From Jonesia quinghaiensis DSM 15701 (lineage in GTDB: Bacteria; Actinomycetota; Actinomycetes; Actinomycetales; Cellulomonadaceae), in NCBI RefSeq assembly GCF_000423205.1, contig NZ_AUHN01000010.1:124001-188000 (forward strand): a stretch of DNA of 64,000 nt, read 5' to 3'. Below the pieces are notes generated by a model that was not told the DNA's origin, did not search any database, and worked only from the letters and a program-made list of their open reading frames with translations. How positions within the stretch are numbered: the first letter of the stretch is position 1; each line of letters starts with the position of its first letter. A program made the translations under genes and the position numbers. Positions 1 through 8,255 of this stretch are shown here, piece after piece.

Positions 1-296
1 CGCACATAACTGATGATGTTGCGTTGGTCTTGTCCTCGGGCGCGGCCTGATGTTGCAGAGTTTGACGCGCCGTTAAAGGGGGTGGTGTGGGGCATCATTA
101 GCGCAATGTAGGCGTCAAGAAGGGTTGATTTTCCGGTCCCTGAACCACCGGAGAGTAGTGTTCCTTCTGGGTGGAAAGGCAGTGCGTGGTGTCCGTGGTA
201 ACCGCCCCAGTTCACCAGTTGCAGGGACTCTGCCAACCATTGTTGGCCGGTAGATTCGCGGGGAATTAATCCAAAGAGCGAGTCAACAAATGTCAC
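1..296 (-). CDS. jetC: Wadjet SMC-like ATPase JetC, N-terminal part (cut by window edge)
   Basis: Only the first ~98 codons are present; the gene continues beyond base 1. Reading from a GTG at 294-296, the protein shows a Walker A loop GGSGTGKST about 50 residues in, inside a segment typical of SbcC/MukB-like ATPases that load on DNA. The GTG overlaps the TGA of the upstream DUF4194 gene by 4 nt (GTGA), which indicates translational coupling. In the Wadjet family JetC is the MukB/SMC-like motor that, with JetA and JetB, extrudes plasmid DNA for cleavage by the nuclease JetD. The role is assigned from the P-loop and from the two diagnostic neighbours, since most of the protein is not visible. 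JetD would lie further left. Confidence 0.85.
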   Translation of the reverse strand, partial: MTFVDSLFGLIPRESTGQQWLAESLQLVNWGGYHGHHALPFHPEGTLLSGGSGTGKSTLLDAYIALMMPHTTPFNGASNSATSGRARGQDQRNIISYV

Positions 297-946
297 AGCA
301 GGTCCCCTTGATCTGTGGTGGGTGTTGCGGTGTTTTCCGTCAACCACTGGGTAAGTTCGGTGAGGCGTGAAACGGGTAGAAGTATTTCGATCACTGATGA
401 CACTTGGTAGCGCCCTGGTTCACGTTCCGTCATCACACCTTCACGGGTGAGCTGGTTGATGGCTGCTCGAATTTCGTGGTGACGTGCTGCCTGGTTTGTG
501 TCATGTTGCGGGAAGAATGAGTCGGCGTAGTCGATGAGGTCTTCGGAGTCAACAAATACTGATTGGGCGCCAAGGGCAGCGTGTTGCCGGTAGACGGTGC
601 GTAAGTGAATGAGCACAAGAGTTTCAACACGTTTGTATGCCTCGTCTTTCAGGAGGATCGGAACGTGGGTGTCCTCCAGCCTCACCTGTTGTTTATAGGC
701 AATGTCGTAGTTGCGATCAACGATGAGGGTGAGGAACATGTCGTGAAACCGGGACTGCAACAGGTCTTCATGCGTCAAGATCGCTCGCCATACTGCAGGG
801 TGATTCGCCCGGTCTACGAAGCGTTTTTGGAGCAGGAGCGCTAATGCACGGCGCGCTTCACTGGGGAGTTGGCCGCGGTCAGCGTCAAAAAGAATCGTTT
901 GCGGAGCTTCCACCGGTGTGGTGTCGACAAAAGGCTCATCACTCAT
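293..946 (-). CDS. jetB: Wadjet subunit JetB (DUF4194)
   Basis: This 217-residue protein matches the DUF4194 (MukE-like) subunit of Wadjet systems in size and position. The middle and C-terminal part (about residues 60-205) look like tandem winged-helix domains. In the family, JetB bridges the kleisin-like JetA and the JetC ATPase. Its ATG overlaps the jetA stop by 4 nt (ATGA) and its own stop overlaps the jetC GTG, so the three genes are tightly coupled. The jetA-jetB-jetC order is the usual one. The identification rests on family resemblance and synteny; no catalytic residues are expected in this subunit. Confidence 0.85.
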   Translation of the reverse strand: MSDEPFVDTTPVEAPQTILFDADRGQLPSEARRALALLLQKRFVDRANHPAVWRAILTHEDLLQSRFHDMFLTLIVDRNYDIAYKQQVRLEDTHVPILLKDEAYKRVETLVLIHLRTVYRQHAALGAQSVFVDSEDLIDYADSFFPQHDTNQAARHHEIRAAINQLTREGVMTEREPGRYQVSSVIEILLPVSRLTELTQWLTENTATPTTDQGDLL

Positions 947-2442
947 GGGGTTTCTCCGTGTTCTACCTGTGCGAGGCCAACCGTGTGGCGGGGAATATAA
1001 AACTGACGACGTGTCCCGTCATGGCGGATCGCGGTGACTGTGTCGACCTGGTGCGCCTCCCCAGGTGTTTCAGTGGTCTGTAAGTTCTTGCTTGTGAGCG
1101 CCATTTCTTGGAAGCCAAGAATTTCCACGGGGCGTTGCAGATCAGGGGAACTCTGGGCAAAAAGTTGGGCAATTGTTACTGCCTCTTGCCGAGCAAGTGC
1201 TGCTTGGAATGCGCCATGAATCGCTTCGTGTTGTGGCCCACCCAAGGCCAGCATGTCATCCAGTGCCATGCCTGAGACCTCTTCACGAGGCGCATCAAGA
1301 TGATCAGGAACCGGTGTAGCCCCCAAATCGGCGAGAGTAGTACGTAACCGCCCCAGTGCTGCGCGTTGGAACCGTGGCATCGCGTCAACTCGGTCTCCGC
1401 GATGTGATTGTTCGAACCATCGTGTCAGTGCGGTAACTGTTGACCGTAGCGCTTCGTCAAGTTCGCGGTCGCGCAATGGGTTGTGGTGGGTGATGTTCGC
1501 GGTGAGGGTGCGTGAGGCACGTTGTTGTTCTGTGAGGACCACATTGACAGAATCCAGGATGGACGTTTTGATCCCTCGTAGTGCAGCTTTGTCACGACTG
1601 TCCAACGCTCTAGCGTGTGGGTGGGAAAGTATCGCATCAATTGCTTGGTCAAGTTCATTGAGAAGGGTTTCATCGCGCAGGACATCAACGGCTCCGGTGA
1701 ATGCGCGGCCTTCTGGTGTGTGATGGAGGAGTTGCTCAGAGGCATCGAGGTACTCATCAAGCACATCTCCTGCTGGGCGGGAGTCTGAGCGTAGGTCGCT
1801 GAGGATAGACCGTTGGAGATCTTTGATTGACTCGGCCACGCGCGCAAAATCGGCGGGAAGTTCCCGTACCAGATAGCGCACGTTGTCCAGTTGCTCTTCC
1901 ATACGTTGCGGTTCAATGGTGGGCATTGGGGCACCTGCCCGCAGTGCATCGCGTTCCTGTGTGAGGCGTTGTATGTCGCGGTCGAGTTGGGTGATGCGCG
2001 CTTCACGGTCTGGTTGAGCTTCGTGCGCGAATCGTTCAATGGTGGACAACAACGTTCGGATTCTCGACTCTGACACCAGTTGATGCATGCCCGATGCGCG
2101 CGCCACAAAATCAAGTGCATCTTGGGTGTGGGAGGTCAGTGAGTATTCTTCGGTGTTGTCCACTGTCACCTGGCGAATCAACCACTTTTCCCGAACCCAC
2201 CGGGTGGTCAGTTGACGCACGGAGGAAGCTTCAATGTCTGCCACGCCATGTGCGCGTAACTGCGTCAGATGGTCTTCAATTTCGACGTAGAACTGCTCGG
2301 CCCCAACGCTGGTGCGTTGGGCGGAAAAAACTGAAGCAAACAGGGCCAGAACTGTTGGTGCGTATTGCCTGTTGAGCAGCGTTAATGTGGGTTGACTAAA
2401 GGCACGGCGGGCCCGATCAAGTTGGTCAGTCAAGGGCTGCAC
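943..2442 (-). CDS. jetA: Wadjet subunit JetA (DUF3375)
   Basis: DUF3375-type protein of about 499 residues, the kleisin-like (MukF-like) subunit of Wadjet plasmid-defence complexes. N-terminal residues ~1-130 look like a winged-helix region. Around 160-200 there is a short charged coiled-coil stretch (ITQLDRDIQRLTQERD), followed by a long helical middle and a compact C-terminal domain. The start is taken as the GTG at 2440-2442, because GAGGAG lies about 5 nt upstream; an in-frame GTG at 2454 would add four residues but would include the ribosome-binding site. It follows leuS on the same strand, with a strong hairpin in between, so it probably has its own transcription start. Confidence 0.85.
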   Translation of the reverse strand: MQPLTDQLDRARRAFSQPTLTLLNRQYAPTVLALFASVFSAQRTSVGAEQFYVEIEDHLTQLRAHGVADIEASSVRQLTTRWVREKWLIRQVTVDNTEEYSLTSHTQDALDFVARASGMHQLVSESRIRTLLSTIERFAHEAQPDREARITQLDRDIQRLTQERDALRAGAPMPTIEPQRMEEQLDNVRYLVRELPADFARVAESIKDLQRSILSDLRSDSRPAGDVLDEYLDASEQLLHHTPEGRAFTGAVDVLRDETLLNELDQAIDAILSHPHARALDSRDKAALRGIKTSILDSVNVVLTEQQRASRTLTANITHHNPLRDRELDEALRSTVTALTRWFEQSHRGDRVDAMPRFQRAALGRLRTTLADLGATPVPDHLDAPREEVSGMALDDMLALGGPQHEAIHGAFQAALARQEAVTIAQLFAQSSPDLQRPVEILGFQEMALTSKNLQTTETPGEAHQVDTVTAIRHDGTRRQFYIPRHTVGLAQVEHGETP

Positions 2443-2461
2443 GTTTCTCCTCACACATGGC

Positions 2462-2501
2462 GCTGACCGCCGTGCATCACCAGGACGGCACGGCGGTCAG
2501 C
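2462..2501 (-). terminator. 14-bp perfect hairpin between leuS and jetA
   Basis: The arms 2462-2475 (GCTGACCGCCGTGC) and 2488-2501 are perfectly complementary with a 12-nt loop. There is no T-tract on the minus strand after the stem. The position just after the leuS stop and before the jetA ribosome-binding site suggests a terminator or processing element for leuS, of the U-less type common in actinomycetes. An RNA control element for the Wadjet genes is possible. Confidence 0.6.
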
Positions 2502-2524
2502 ATCGGGTACTCGTTGAGCGGCAA

Positions 2525-5473
2525 TCACTCCGGGACGATGTTCACCAACTTTGGTGCCCGCACAATGATTTTGCGAATCCCACGCCCATCGAGAGTGCGT
2601 TTCACGCCGTCATTGTCCAGAGCCAGAGCTTGCAGGTCCTCATCACTAATCGATGGGCTAACTTCTCCCTTACCGCGGACTTTGCCCTGTACTTGGAAGA
2701 TCGTGGTGACGGTGTCTTCCACCAGGTATTTTTCCTCAGCCACAGGGAACGGTTGGTACACAACAGAGTCGGTGTGCCCCAACTTGTGCCACAATTCCTC
2801 GGCGATGTGTGGCGCGACAGGCGCAACCATGATGACGAGCGCTTCGGCAGCTGCACGCGGCACCTGTGGCAGCGATGTGAGGTGGTTATTCAACTCAATG
2901 AGCTTGGCAATGGCCGTATTGATGCGCATGCCGGACATCTCTTCACGGACAGCCACAATTGTTTTATGCAGTGCCCGCAGTGTCGCAACATCGCCAGGTT
3001 CTTCGGAAACTGTCACCTCGCCAGTGTTCTCATCAAGCACATTGCGCCACAAACGCTGAAGAAAACGTTGTGCACCAACGACAGCACGGGTTTCCCATGG
3101 GCGAGACAAATCCAAGGGGCCCATAGACATCTCATACACACGGAAGGTGTCTGCACCATAGTTCTCGTACATTTCATCAGGTGTCACCACATTTTTCAGT
3201 GATTTACCCATCTTCCCGTATTCGCGAGCAACCGGCTGCCCTTGCCAGGTGTAGACAGTTGAACCGGATTCATCCGTGTGTTCTTCGACCTCCGCTGCAG
3301 GCACATATTGTCCACGTGCGTCAGTGTATGCGTAGGCCTGAACGTAACCTTGGTTGAAGAGCTTGTGGAACGGCTCAGGTGAGGAGACGTGCCCCAGATC
3401 GAAGAGGACTTTGTGCCAAAACCTGGCGTACAACAAGTGCAAAACTGCGTGTTCTACACCGCCAACGTACAGGTCCACTCCCCCAGCATCTGCGACTTGC
3501 TCATTGTGGTGAGGGCCAACCCAATACTGTTCAAGCTCACGGGAAACCACGTTCTGGGAATCAGAGGCGTTGTTTGTTGGGTCGATGTACCGCAAGTAAT
3601 ACCAGCATGACCCCGCCCAGTTAGGCATGGTGTTGGTTTCTCGGCGGTATGTTCGCACTCCGTCACCGAGATCGAGGTCAACGTTCACCCATTCATCGTT
3701 GCGGCCCAACGGAGGTTCCGGTTGGGATTCTGCATCCTGTGGGTCGAAGGTTCGCGGTGCGAAGTCTGGGGTGTCAGGCAACGCGATGGGCAGCATCGAC
3801 TCAGGAACCGCAATGGGCTGGTCATTCTCGTCATACACAATGGGGAAGGGTTCACCCCAGTAGCGTTGCCGTGAGAACAACCAATCGCGCAAACGGTAGG
3901 TGACTGTACCTGTGCCAGTTTTTTGTTGTTCAAGCCAAGAAATAATCGCGCTCTTCGCTTGTGGCACCGTCATACCGTTGAGGCTAATTTCCTCATTTGA
4001 TGAGTTGATGATGTCACCATCACCGGTCCACGCACTGTCACCAGCAAAGTCTTGCGGTGGAGCAACGGTGTAGACCACATCGAGGTCGAAAGCCTGAGCA
4101 AATGCGTAGTCTCGATCGTCGCCACCGGGAACAGCCATAATTGCGCCGGTACCGTACCCCATGAGGACATAGTCTGCGGTGAACACTGGAATCTGGCGTC
4201 CATCGACTGGGTTTGTTGCGAAAATTCCAGTGAACACACCGGTTTTCTTCTTCGCATCAGCTTGACGTTCTACTGCCGTTTTCGCTGATGCCTCTGCTTG
4301 GTAAGCCGTGACCGCATGAGCAGGGTTGTCGTACCCTCCGGTCCAGGCATCACGCGTGCCGTCAGGCCATTGAGTTGGAACAGCAGTTTCCAGGATTGGG
4401 TGCTCCGGTGCAACAACCATAAAAGTGGCACCAAACAGCGTGTCCGGGCGAGTCGTGAAGACTTCAATGGTGTGCTCGCCAGCGGTGAAGGCCACATGCG
4501 CGCCTTCCGAACGGCCAACCCAGTGGCGCTGCATCGACTTGACCTTCTCTGGCCAGTCAATTGAGGCAAGATCATCTATAAGCCGGTCAGAGTACGCCGT
4601 GATCCGCATGTTCCACTGGCGCATGGCGCGCTGGAACACGGGGAAGTTCCCACGTTCAGAACGCCCCTCAGCGGTCACCTCCTCATTGGCCAACACAGTA
4701 CCCAAGCCTGGGCACCAGTTCACCGGTGACTCAGAAACGTAAGCAAGACGGAAGTGATTCAGCACCTCGGTGCGTTGTGCTGGGGTCAGTTCCCCCCACG
4801 GTGTACCAGCGACAACGTCACCCACAGGCGGCACCGCGCGCACACCGGTTGAAAACTCCTGCTCCAACTCACTAATAGGGCGCGCACACCCCAGTGAACC
4901 GGCAGGGTTAGTCGCCGCCTCGTCATACCAAGAATTGAATATTTGCAAGAAAATCCACTGTGTCCACCGCACATAGTCTGTGTCAGTTGTGGCGAAGGAC
5001 CGCCGTGAATCGTGTCCCAAGCCCATACGACGCAGTTGGCGTTGCATGTTGGCGATATTGTCCTGTGTTGCCTGGCGCGGGTGTTGGCCAGTCTGAATGG
5101 CATACAACTCTGTGGGCAAACCGAAAGCGTCAAACCCCAACGCGTGCAACACATTGTCACCATTCATACGGCGAAAACGAGCTACTGCATCAGTTGCGAT
5201 GTAACCCAACGGGTGGCCTACGTGTAAGCCAGCTCCAGAGGGAAAAGGGAACATGTCCATGACAAAGAAGGAAGGACTGTCCGGGTCGGCGTGAAGGCCT
5301 TTACCATCAGTGAGTCCGCCCACCGGGTCTGCTGCGTGGTAGGTCCCTTGTTCTTCCCATACCTGCTGCCAGCGAAGTTCAATCTTCTGTGCAAGGTCAG
5401 CGGTGTACCGGAACGAAGGCTCGGTGGGTGCAGCGTACGCTGCCGTCTGCTGAGGATTGGGCGTTGTGTTCAC
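2525..5473 (-). CDS. leuS: leucyl-tRNA synthetase
   Basis: Class I aminoacyl-tRNA synthetase charging tRNA-Leu. The 982-residue protein has the HIGH-type signature HVGHPLGY near residue 87 and the KMSKS-type signature KMGKS near residue 750. Between them lies the CP1 editing domain, with the conserved threonine-rich segment VFTTRPDT near residue 340. It is longer than the E. coli enzyme (~860), consistent with insertions seen in actinobacterial LeuS. The C-terminal ~150 residues form the anticodon-stem binding helical domain and a short C-terminal domain. The start is a GTG at 5471-5473 with no obvious Shine-Dalgarno, so the message may be leaderless. The assignment is firm. Confidence 0.98.
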   Translation of the reverse strand: MNTTPNPQQTAAYAAPTEPSFRYTADLAQKIELRWQQVWEEQGTYHAADPVGGLTDGKGLHADPDSPSFFVMDMFPFPSGAGLHVGHPLGYIATDAVARFRRMNGDNVLHALGFDAFGLPTELYAIQTGQHPRQATQDNIANMQRQLRRMGLGHDSRRSFATTDTDYVRWTQWIFLQIFNSWYDEAATNPAGSLGCARPISELEQEFSTGVRAVPPVGDVVAGTPWGELTPAQRTEVLNHFRLAYVSESPVNWCPGLGTVLANEEVTAEGRSERGNFPVFQRAMRQWNMRITAYSDRLIDDLASIDWPEKVKSMQRHWVGRSEGAHVAFTAGEHTIEVFTTRPDTLFGATFMVVAPEHPILETAVPTQWPDGTRDAWTGGYDNPAHAVTAYQAEASAKTAVERQADAKKKTGVFTGIFATNPVDGRQIPVFTADYVLMGYGTGAIMAVPGGDDRDYAFAQAFDLDVVYTVAPPQDFAGDSAWTGDGDIINSSNEEISLNGMTVPQAKSAIISWLEQQKTGTGTVTYRLRDWLFSRQRYWGEPFPIVYDENDQPIAVPESMLPIALPDTPDFAPRTFDPQDAESQPEPPLGRNDEWVNVDLDLGDGVRTYRRETNTMPNWAGSCWYYLRYIDPTNNASDSQNVVSRELEQYWVGPHHNEQVADAGGVDLYVGGVEHAVLHLLYARFWHKVLFDLGHVSSPEPFHKLFNQGYVQAYAYTDARGQYVPAAEVEEHTDESGSTVYTWQGQPVAREYGKMGKSLKNVVTPDEMYENYGADTFRVYEMSMGPLDLSRPWETRAVVGAQRFLQRLWRNVLDENTGEVTVSEEPGDVATLRALHKTIVAVREEMSGMRINTAIAKLIELNNHLTSLPQVPRAAAEALVIMVAPVAPHIAEELWHKLGHTDSVVYQPFPVAEEKYLVEDTVTTIFQVQGKVRGKGEVSPSISDEDLQALALDNDGVKRTLDGRGIRKIIVRAPKLVNIVPE

Positions 5474-5562
5474 ACACGCGAGTTTACCGCGTTACCCATG
5501 GTGCTTACTGAGAATTCCGCACTCACCTAGCCTGTGATTCCCAGCATGTCTGTGTGACGGCT

Positions 5563-6231
5563 TTACAAAGCCATCGCGATAACGTCTCCCATGCCCAGCA
5601 GAATCCAGACCACAACAGCCAAGAAGAACAACGGCAGCAGGAGAAGCCGGTTGTTCACCATGAACCGGCGTGTCGAATCACTAACCCGTACGTGTTCCTC
5701 CTGAACGAGCCACACCAAGGTGTACCACGCCAACGGAATCATCATTGCCCACACCACCATGCAGTAAGGGCACAAGCGCTGTAGCACGTGCACTGAGGTG
5801 TACATCAAGAAGACAACAAAGACCATGCCAACGGCCATGCCAATGCCTAGCGCACGGTAGAACCACCGCGGCAAATTCCCACCAGCCAACACAACCACAC
5901 CTGTTGTAACCACAACGGGGAATACCGCCACACCAATCAACGGATTCGGGAACCCCAGAAGAGCACCCTGGCTGGAAGCCATAGCATCGGCACAGTCGAG
6001 AAAGAGATTGAAACTGCAGGACGCCAACCGGTCCGGATTAAGCAACTTGAGGTACTTTTCGATCGCCAACGCCATAGACGCAGCAAAGGCAACAGCACCG
6101 GCAACAACAAGCAAAAGTGCAAAGTTCCGGTCCGTCAAACGTCGGACAGGTGGTGCTACGACATCGACGGGGAAATCCTCGTCAGGTAGTGATTCGTCGG
6201 TTGAATGCTTCTGTGCCATAGCTGACCCCAT
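5563..6231 (-). CDS. vitamin K epoxide reductase (VKOR) family membrane protein
   Basis: A 222-residue integral membrane protein with about five hydrophobic segments. It has the VKOR signature: a cysteine pair near residues 72 and 80 (CSFNLFLDC) in the first extracytoplasmic loop, a serine-rich gate just after, and the redox motif CPYC near residue 154 in a membrane helix. In actinobacteria VKOR reoxidises secreted DsbA-like thiol oxidases and passes electrons to quinone, so it acts in disulfide formation outside the membrane. No fused thioredoxin domain is present, so a separate partner is needed and is not seen here. An alternative ATG at 6219 would shorten it by four residues. Confidence 0.93.
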   Translation of the reverse strand: MGSAMAQKHSTDESLPDEDFPVDVVAPPVRRLTDRNFALLLVVAGAVAFAASMALAIEKYLKLLNPDRLASCSFNLFLDCADAMASSQGALLGFPNPLIGVAVFPVVVTTGVVVLAGGNLPRWFYRALGIGMAVGMVFVVFLMYTSVHVLQRLCPYCMVVWAMMIPLAWYTLVWLVQEEHVRVSDSTRRFMVNNRLLLLPLFFLAVVVWILLGMGDVIAMAL

Positions 6232-6369
6232 GTGTTGTCGCGGAACACCGCACGGTGTTGAACTGAGCCTTCACAACAACTGTGTTGGCTCGCTGGGTGT
6301 AAAGTACGTGACTTTTCTGAGGACCACCTGAAGGTTCTGCGCCCCCAGCGTCGTGCACATCGTGCCGGG

Positions 6370-7569
6370 TCAGGACGTTGAACTAGTTAATACGTCAAGT
6401 CGCGAGGGCCGTGGAGGAGTAAAGAGAGTGACTAACACAAAACCCACAACGGTCAGTACCACACCTAGCCACGCCAGATTTTGGTAAGAATCTGGGCGGG
6501 CAATGACCAACCCACCTAAAAATGCACCATTGGCATTCGCGAGATTAAGCGCAGAGTGACACAATGCTGCACCCAATGATGGAGCTTTAGGCGAAAGGTC
6601 CATCAACAACCCTTGTAATCCCAACGCTAAGTACTGTGAAGTTAGCCCCACCAGAAACACTCCAACAAATAACCACACAGCGTGGCTACCTGTTAGACCA
6701 AGAAAGATAAGAGCACCTGAGGTGGTCACAAAACCAACATTCACTGTGCGCTTGACGTCAATGTCCATCATGCGACCGGCGAGGAATATCCCAACAGTCA
6801 TTCCCGTGCCAAAAAGCGCCAAGAGAATGGGAACCAAGCTCTCATTTACCCCCGCGCCAATAACCGCCATGGGCTGCACGTAGGAATACACCGCAAACAT
6901 GCCACCGAAACCGATACCAGCAGCAGCGAAGACCGCCCATAGGCGCGGATTACGCATACTAGCCAGTTCAGTACGCGGGCGCGCGCCAGGCTCCGGTGCC
7001 ACCGGTGGAATAAGCACCAGTAAAGCAGTCATAGCAAGTGCGCCAAGCGCACCAACAGCGATAAATGAAGCTCGCCACCCAAACACGGCCCCCAACCATG
7101 AGGACAACGGGACACCAATAACGTTCGCTACGGTCAGTCCACCCAACATGATGGACATCGCGAAACCACGGCGAGCTGAACCAACAATCGCCGTTCCCAC
7201 CACCGCACCAACACCGAAGAACACTCCATGAGGCAGCCCAGCGAGGAACCTGCCCACGATGAGGAGGCCGAGGTCCGGGGCGAAAGCTGACAACACATTC
7301 GCCGCAGAATAGATACCCATCAGCCACATGATGAGGTGTGACCGAGACATCCGAGCAGTAAGAATCGCAATGCTCGGTGCACCGATGACAACCCCTAACG
7401 CATAAGCCGTGATGGCATGACCAGCAGCCTGCTCAGTGACATCAAGACCCGATGCGATATTCATGAGTATCCCCATGGTCGCGAACTCGGTTGTTCCAAT
7501 GGTGAATCCACCAAGTGCGAGCGCTCCAAGGGCAAGAGATTGCTGAGTGGGGGTGAGTGTTTTTGTCAC
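6370..7569 (-). CDS. MFS transporter, drug:H+ antiporter-1 (AraJ/Cmx-like) family
   Basis: About 399 residues with twelve predicted membrane helices and no large soluble domain. The N-terminal sequence (GGFTIGTTEFATMGILMNIA) is typical of the AraJ/YdhP/Cmx branch of the major facilitator superfamily, which exports sugars or small drugs. I chose the GTG at 7567-7569 as start because it forms a GTGA overlap with the stop of the MntR-type gene; an upstream start at 7584 would overlap that gene by 19 nt. It is last in a four-gene overlapping operon with a manganese-type regulator and a phosphoesterase. The substrate cannot be read from sequence, and manganese-linked export is only suggested by context. 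Confidence 0.85.
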   Translation of the reverse strand: MTKTLTPTQQSLALGALALGGFTIGTTEFATMGILMNIASGLDVTEQAAGHAITAYALGVVIGAPSIAILTARMSRSHLIMWLMGIYSAANVLSAFAPDLGLLIVGRFLAGLPHGVFFGVGAVVGTAIVGSARRGFAMSIMLGGLTVANVIGVPLSSWLGAVFGWRASFIAVGALGALAMTALLVLIPPVAPEPGARPRTELASMRNPRLWAVFAAAGIGFGGMFAVYSYVQPMAVIGAGVNESLVPILLALFGTGMTVGIFLAGRMMDIDVKRTVNVGFVTTSGALIFLGLTGSHAVWLFVGVFLVGLTSQYLALGLQGLLMDLSPKAPSLGAALCHSALNLANANGAFLGGLVIARPDSYQNLAWLGVVLTVVGFVLVTLFTPPRPSRLDVLTSSTS

Positions 7570-8255
7570 TGAGTCACAATCCATACGGCGTCAGCCGCAA
7601 GTAGTCCAAGGGTGAGTAATTGATCAGGCACCTCACTCAATGCAGGGCGCCACATAATGTCCATCACCCCAACAGCTTGAGTGCGCGAAACAATCCGCAC
7701 ATGAGCGTCAAGCCCAAATCCGAGGTCAGCAAAGTAGCGGAGCACATCGGGGTCTTCGTCTGATATTCGAGCTACAGTCCCCCGCGCTCCAGGCTCTAGC
7801 ACTGCCAAGGTATACGCCTCCGGGGTGGCGTAGGTCAGGTCTTTGGAGGGTATTGGGTCACCGTGTGGATCACGAGTGGGGTGCCCTAACCGAGTGTCAA
7901 TCCGATCCACCATGAGGTCAGACACTGCGTGCTCAAGCACCTCCGCTTCATCATGGACTTCATCCCATGTGTAGCCCAGTTCTTGAACGAGGAACGTTTC
8001 GATCAAACGGTGGCGGCGAACCATCTCCAGCGCTTGTCGGTGACCGAGTTCCGTCAAATGGATAGCACCATAACGTTCGTGATCAAGAAGACCTTGGGAG
8101 ACAAGACGGCGAACTGTTTCGGAAACCGTTGAGGTGCCGACTCCTAGCCGATCTGCGAGGTCTTTGGTACTGACAGGTTGGTCAGACCACTCCTGAAGGC
8201 TCCACACCACTTTGATGTAATCCTGGGCAACGCTGGTTAATTGGGGTGTGTTCAC
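7566..8255 (-). CDS. mntR: MntR-type DtxR-family metalloregulator
   Basis: A 229-residue DtxR-family repressor. An N-terminal winged helix (DLADRLGVGTSTVSETVRRL, ~30-50) is followed by the dimerisation/metal domain (~65-140) and a C-terminal FeoA/SH3-like domain (~150-225). The metal ligands look manganese-type: Asp in AQDYIKV replaces the Met of DtxR, and DEAEVLEH carries Glu where iron-sensing DtxR has Cys102. It is therefore probably an Mn(II) sensor rather than the iron regulator. The GTG start overlaps the phosphoesterase stop (GTGA). Being third in a four-gene operon is unusual for MntR, which normally sits alone or beside an Mn importer. Confidence 0.88.
   Translation of the reverse strand: MNTPQLTSVAQDYIKVVWSLQEWSDQPVSTKDLADRLGVGTSTVSETVRRLVSQGLLDHERYGAIHLTELGHRQALEMVRRHRLIETFLVQELGYTWDEVHDEAEVLEHAVSDLMVDRIDTRLGHPTRDPHGDPIPSKDLTYATPEAYTLAVLEPGARGTVARISDEDPDVLRYFADLGFGLDAHVRIVSRTQAVGVMDIMWRPALSEVPDQLLTLGLLAADAVWIVTQ

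Noticed and set aside
1425-2120. 231-codon minus-strand open frame
   Set aside because: Out-of-frame shadow within jetA; no ribosome-binding site or recognisable domain.
7566-8255. The DtxR-family regulator as the iron regulator acting on the feo and AraC boxes
   Set aside because: Its ligand residues are of the manganese (MntR) type, so the iron boxes are more likely served by a separate DtxR/IdeR outside the window.
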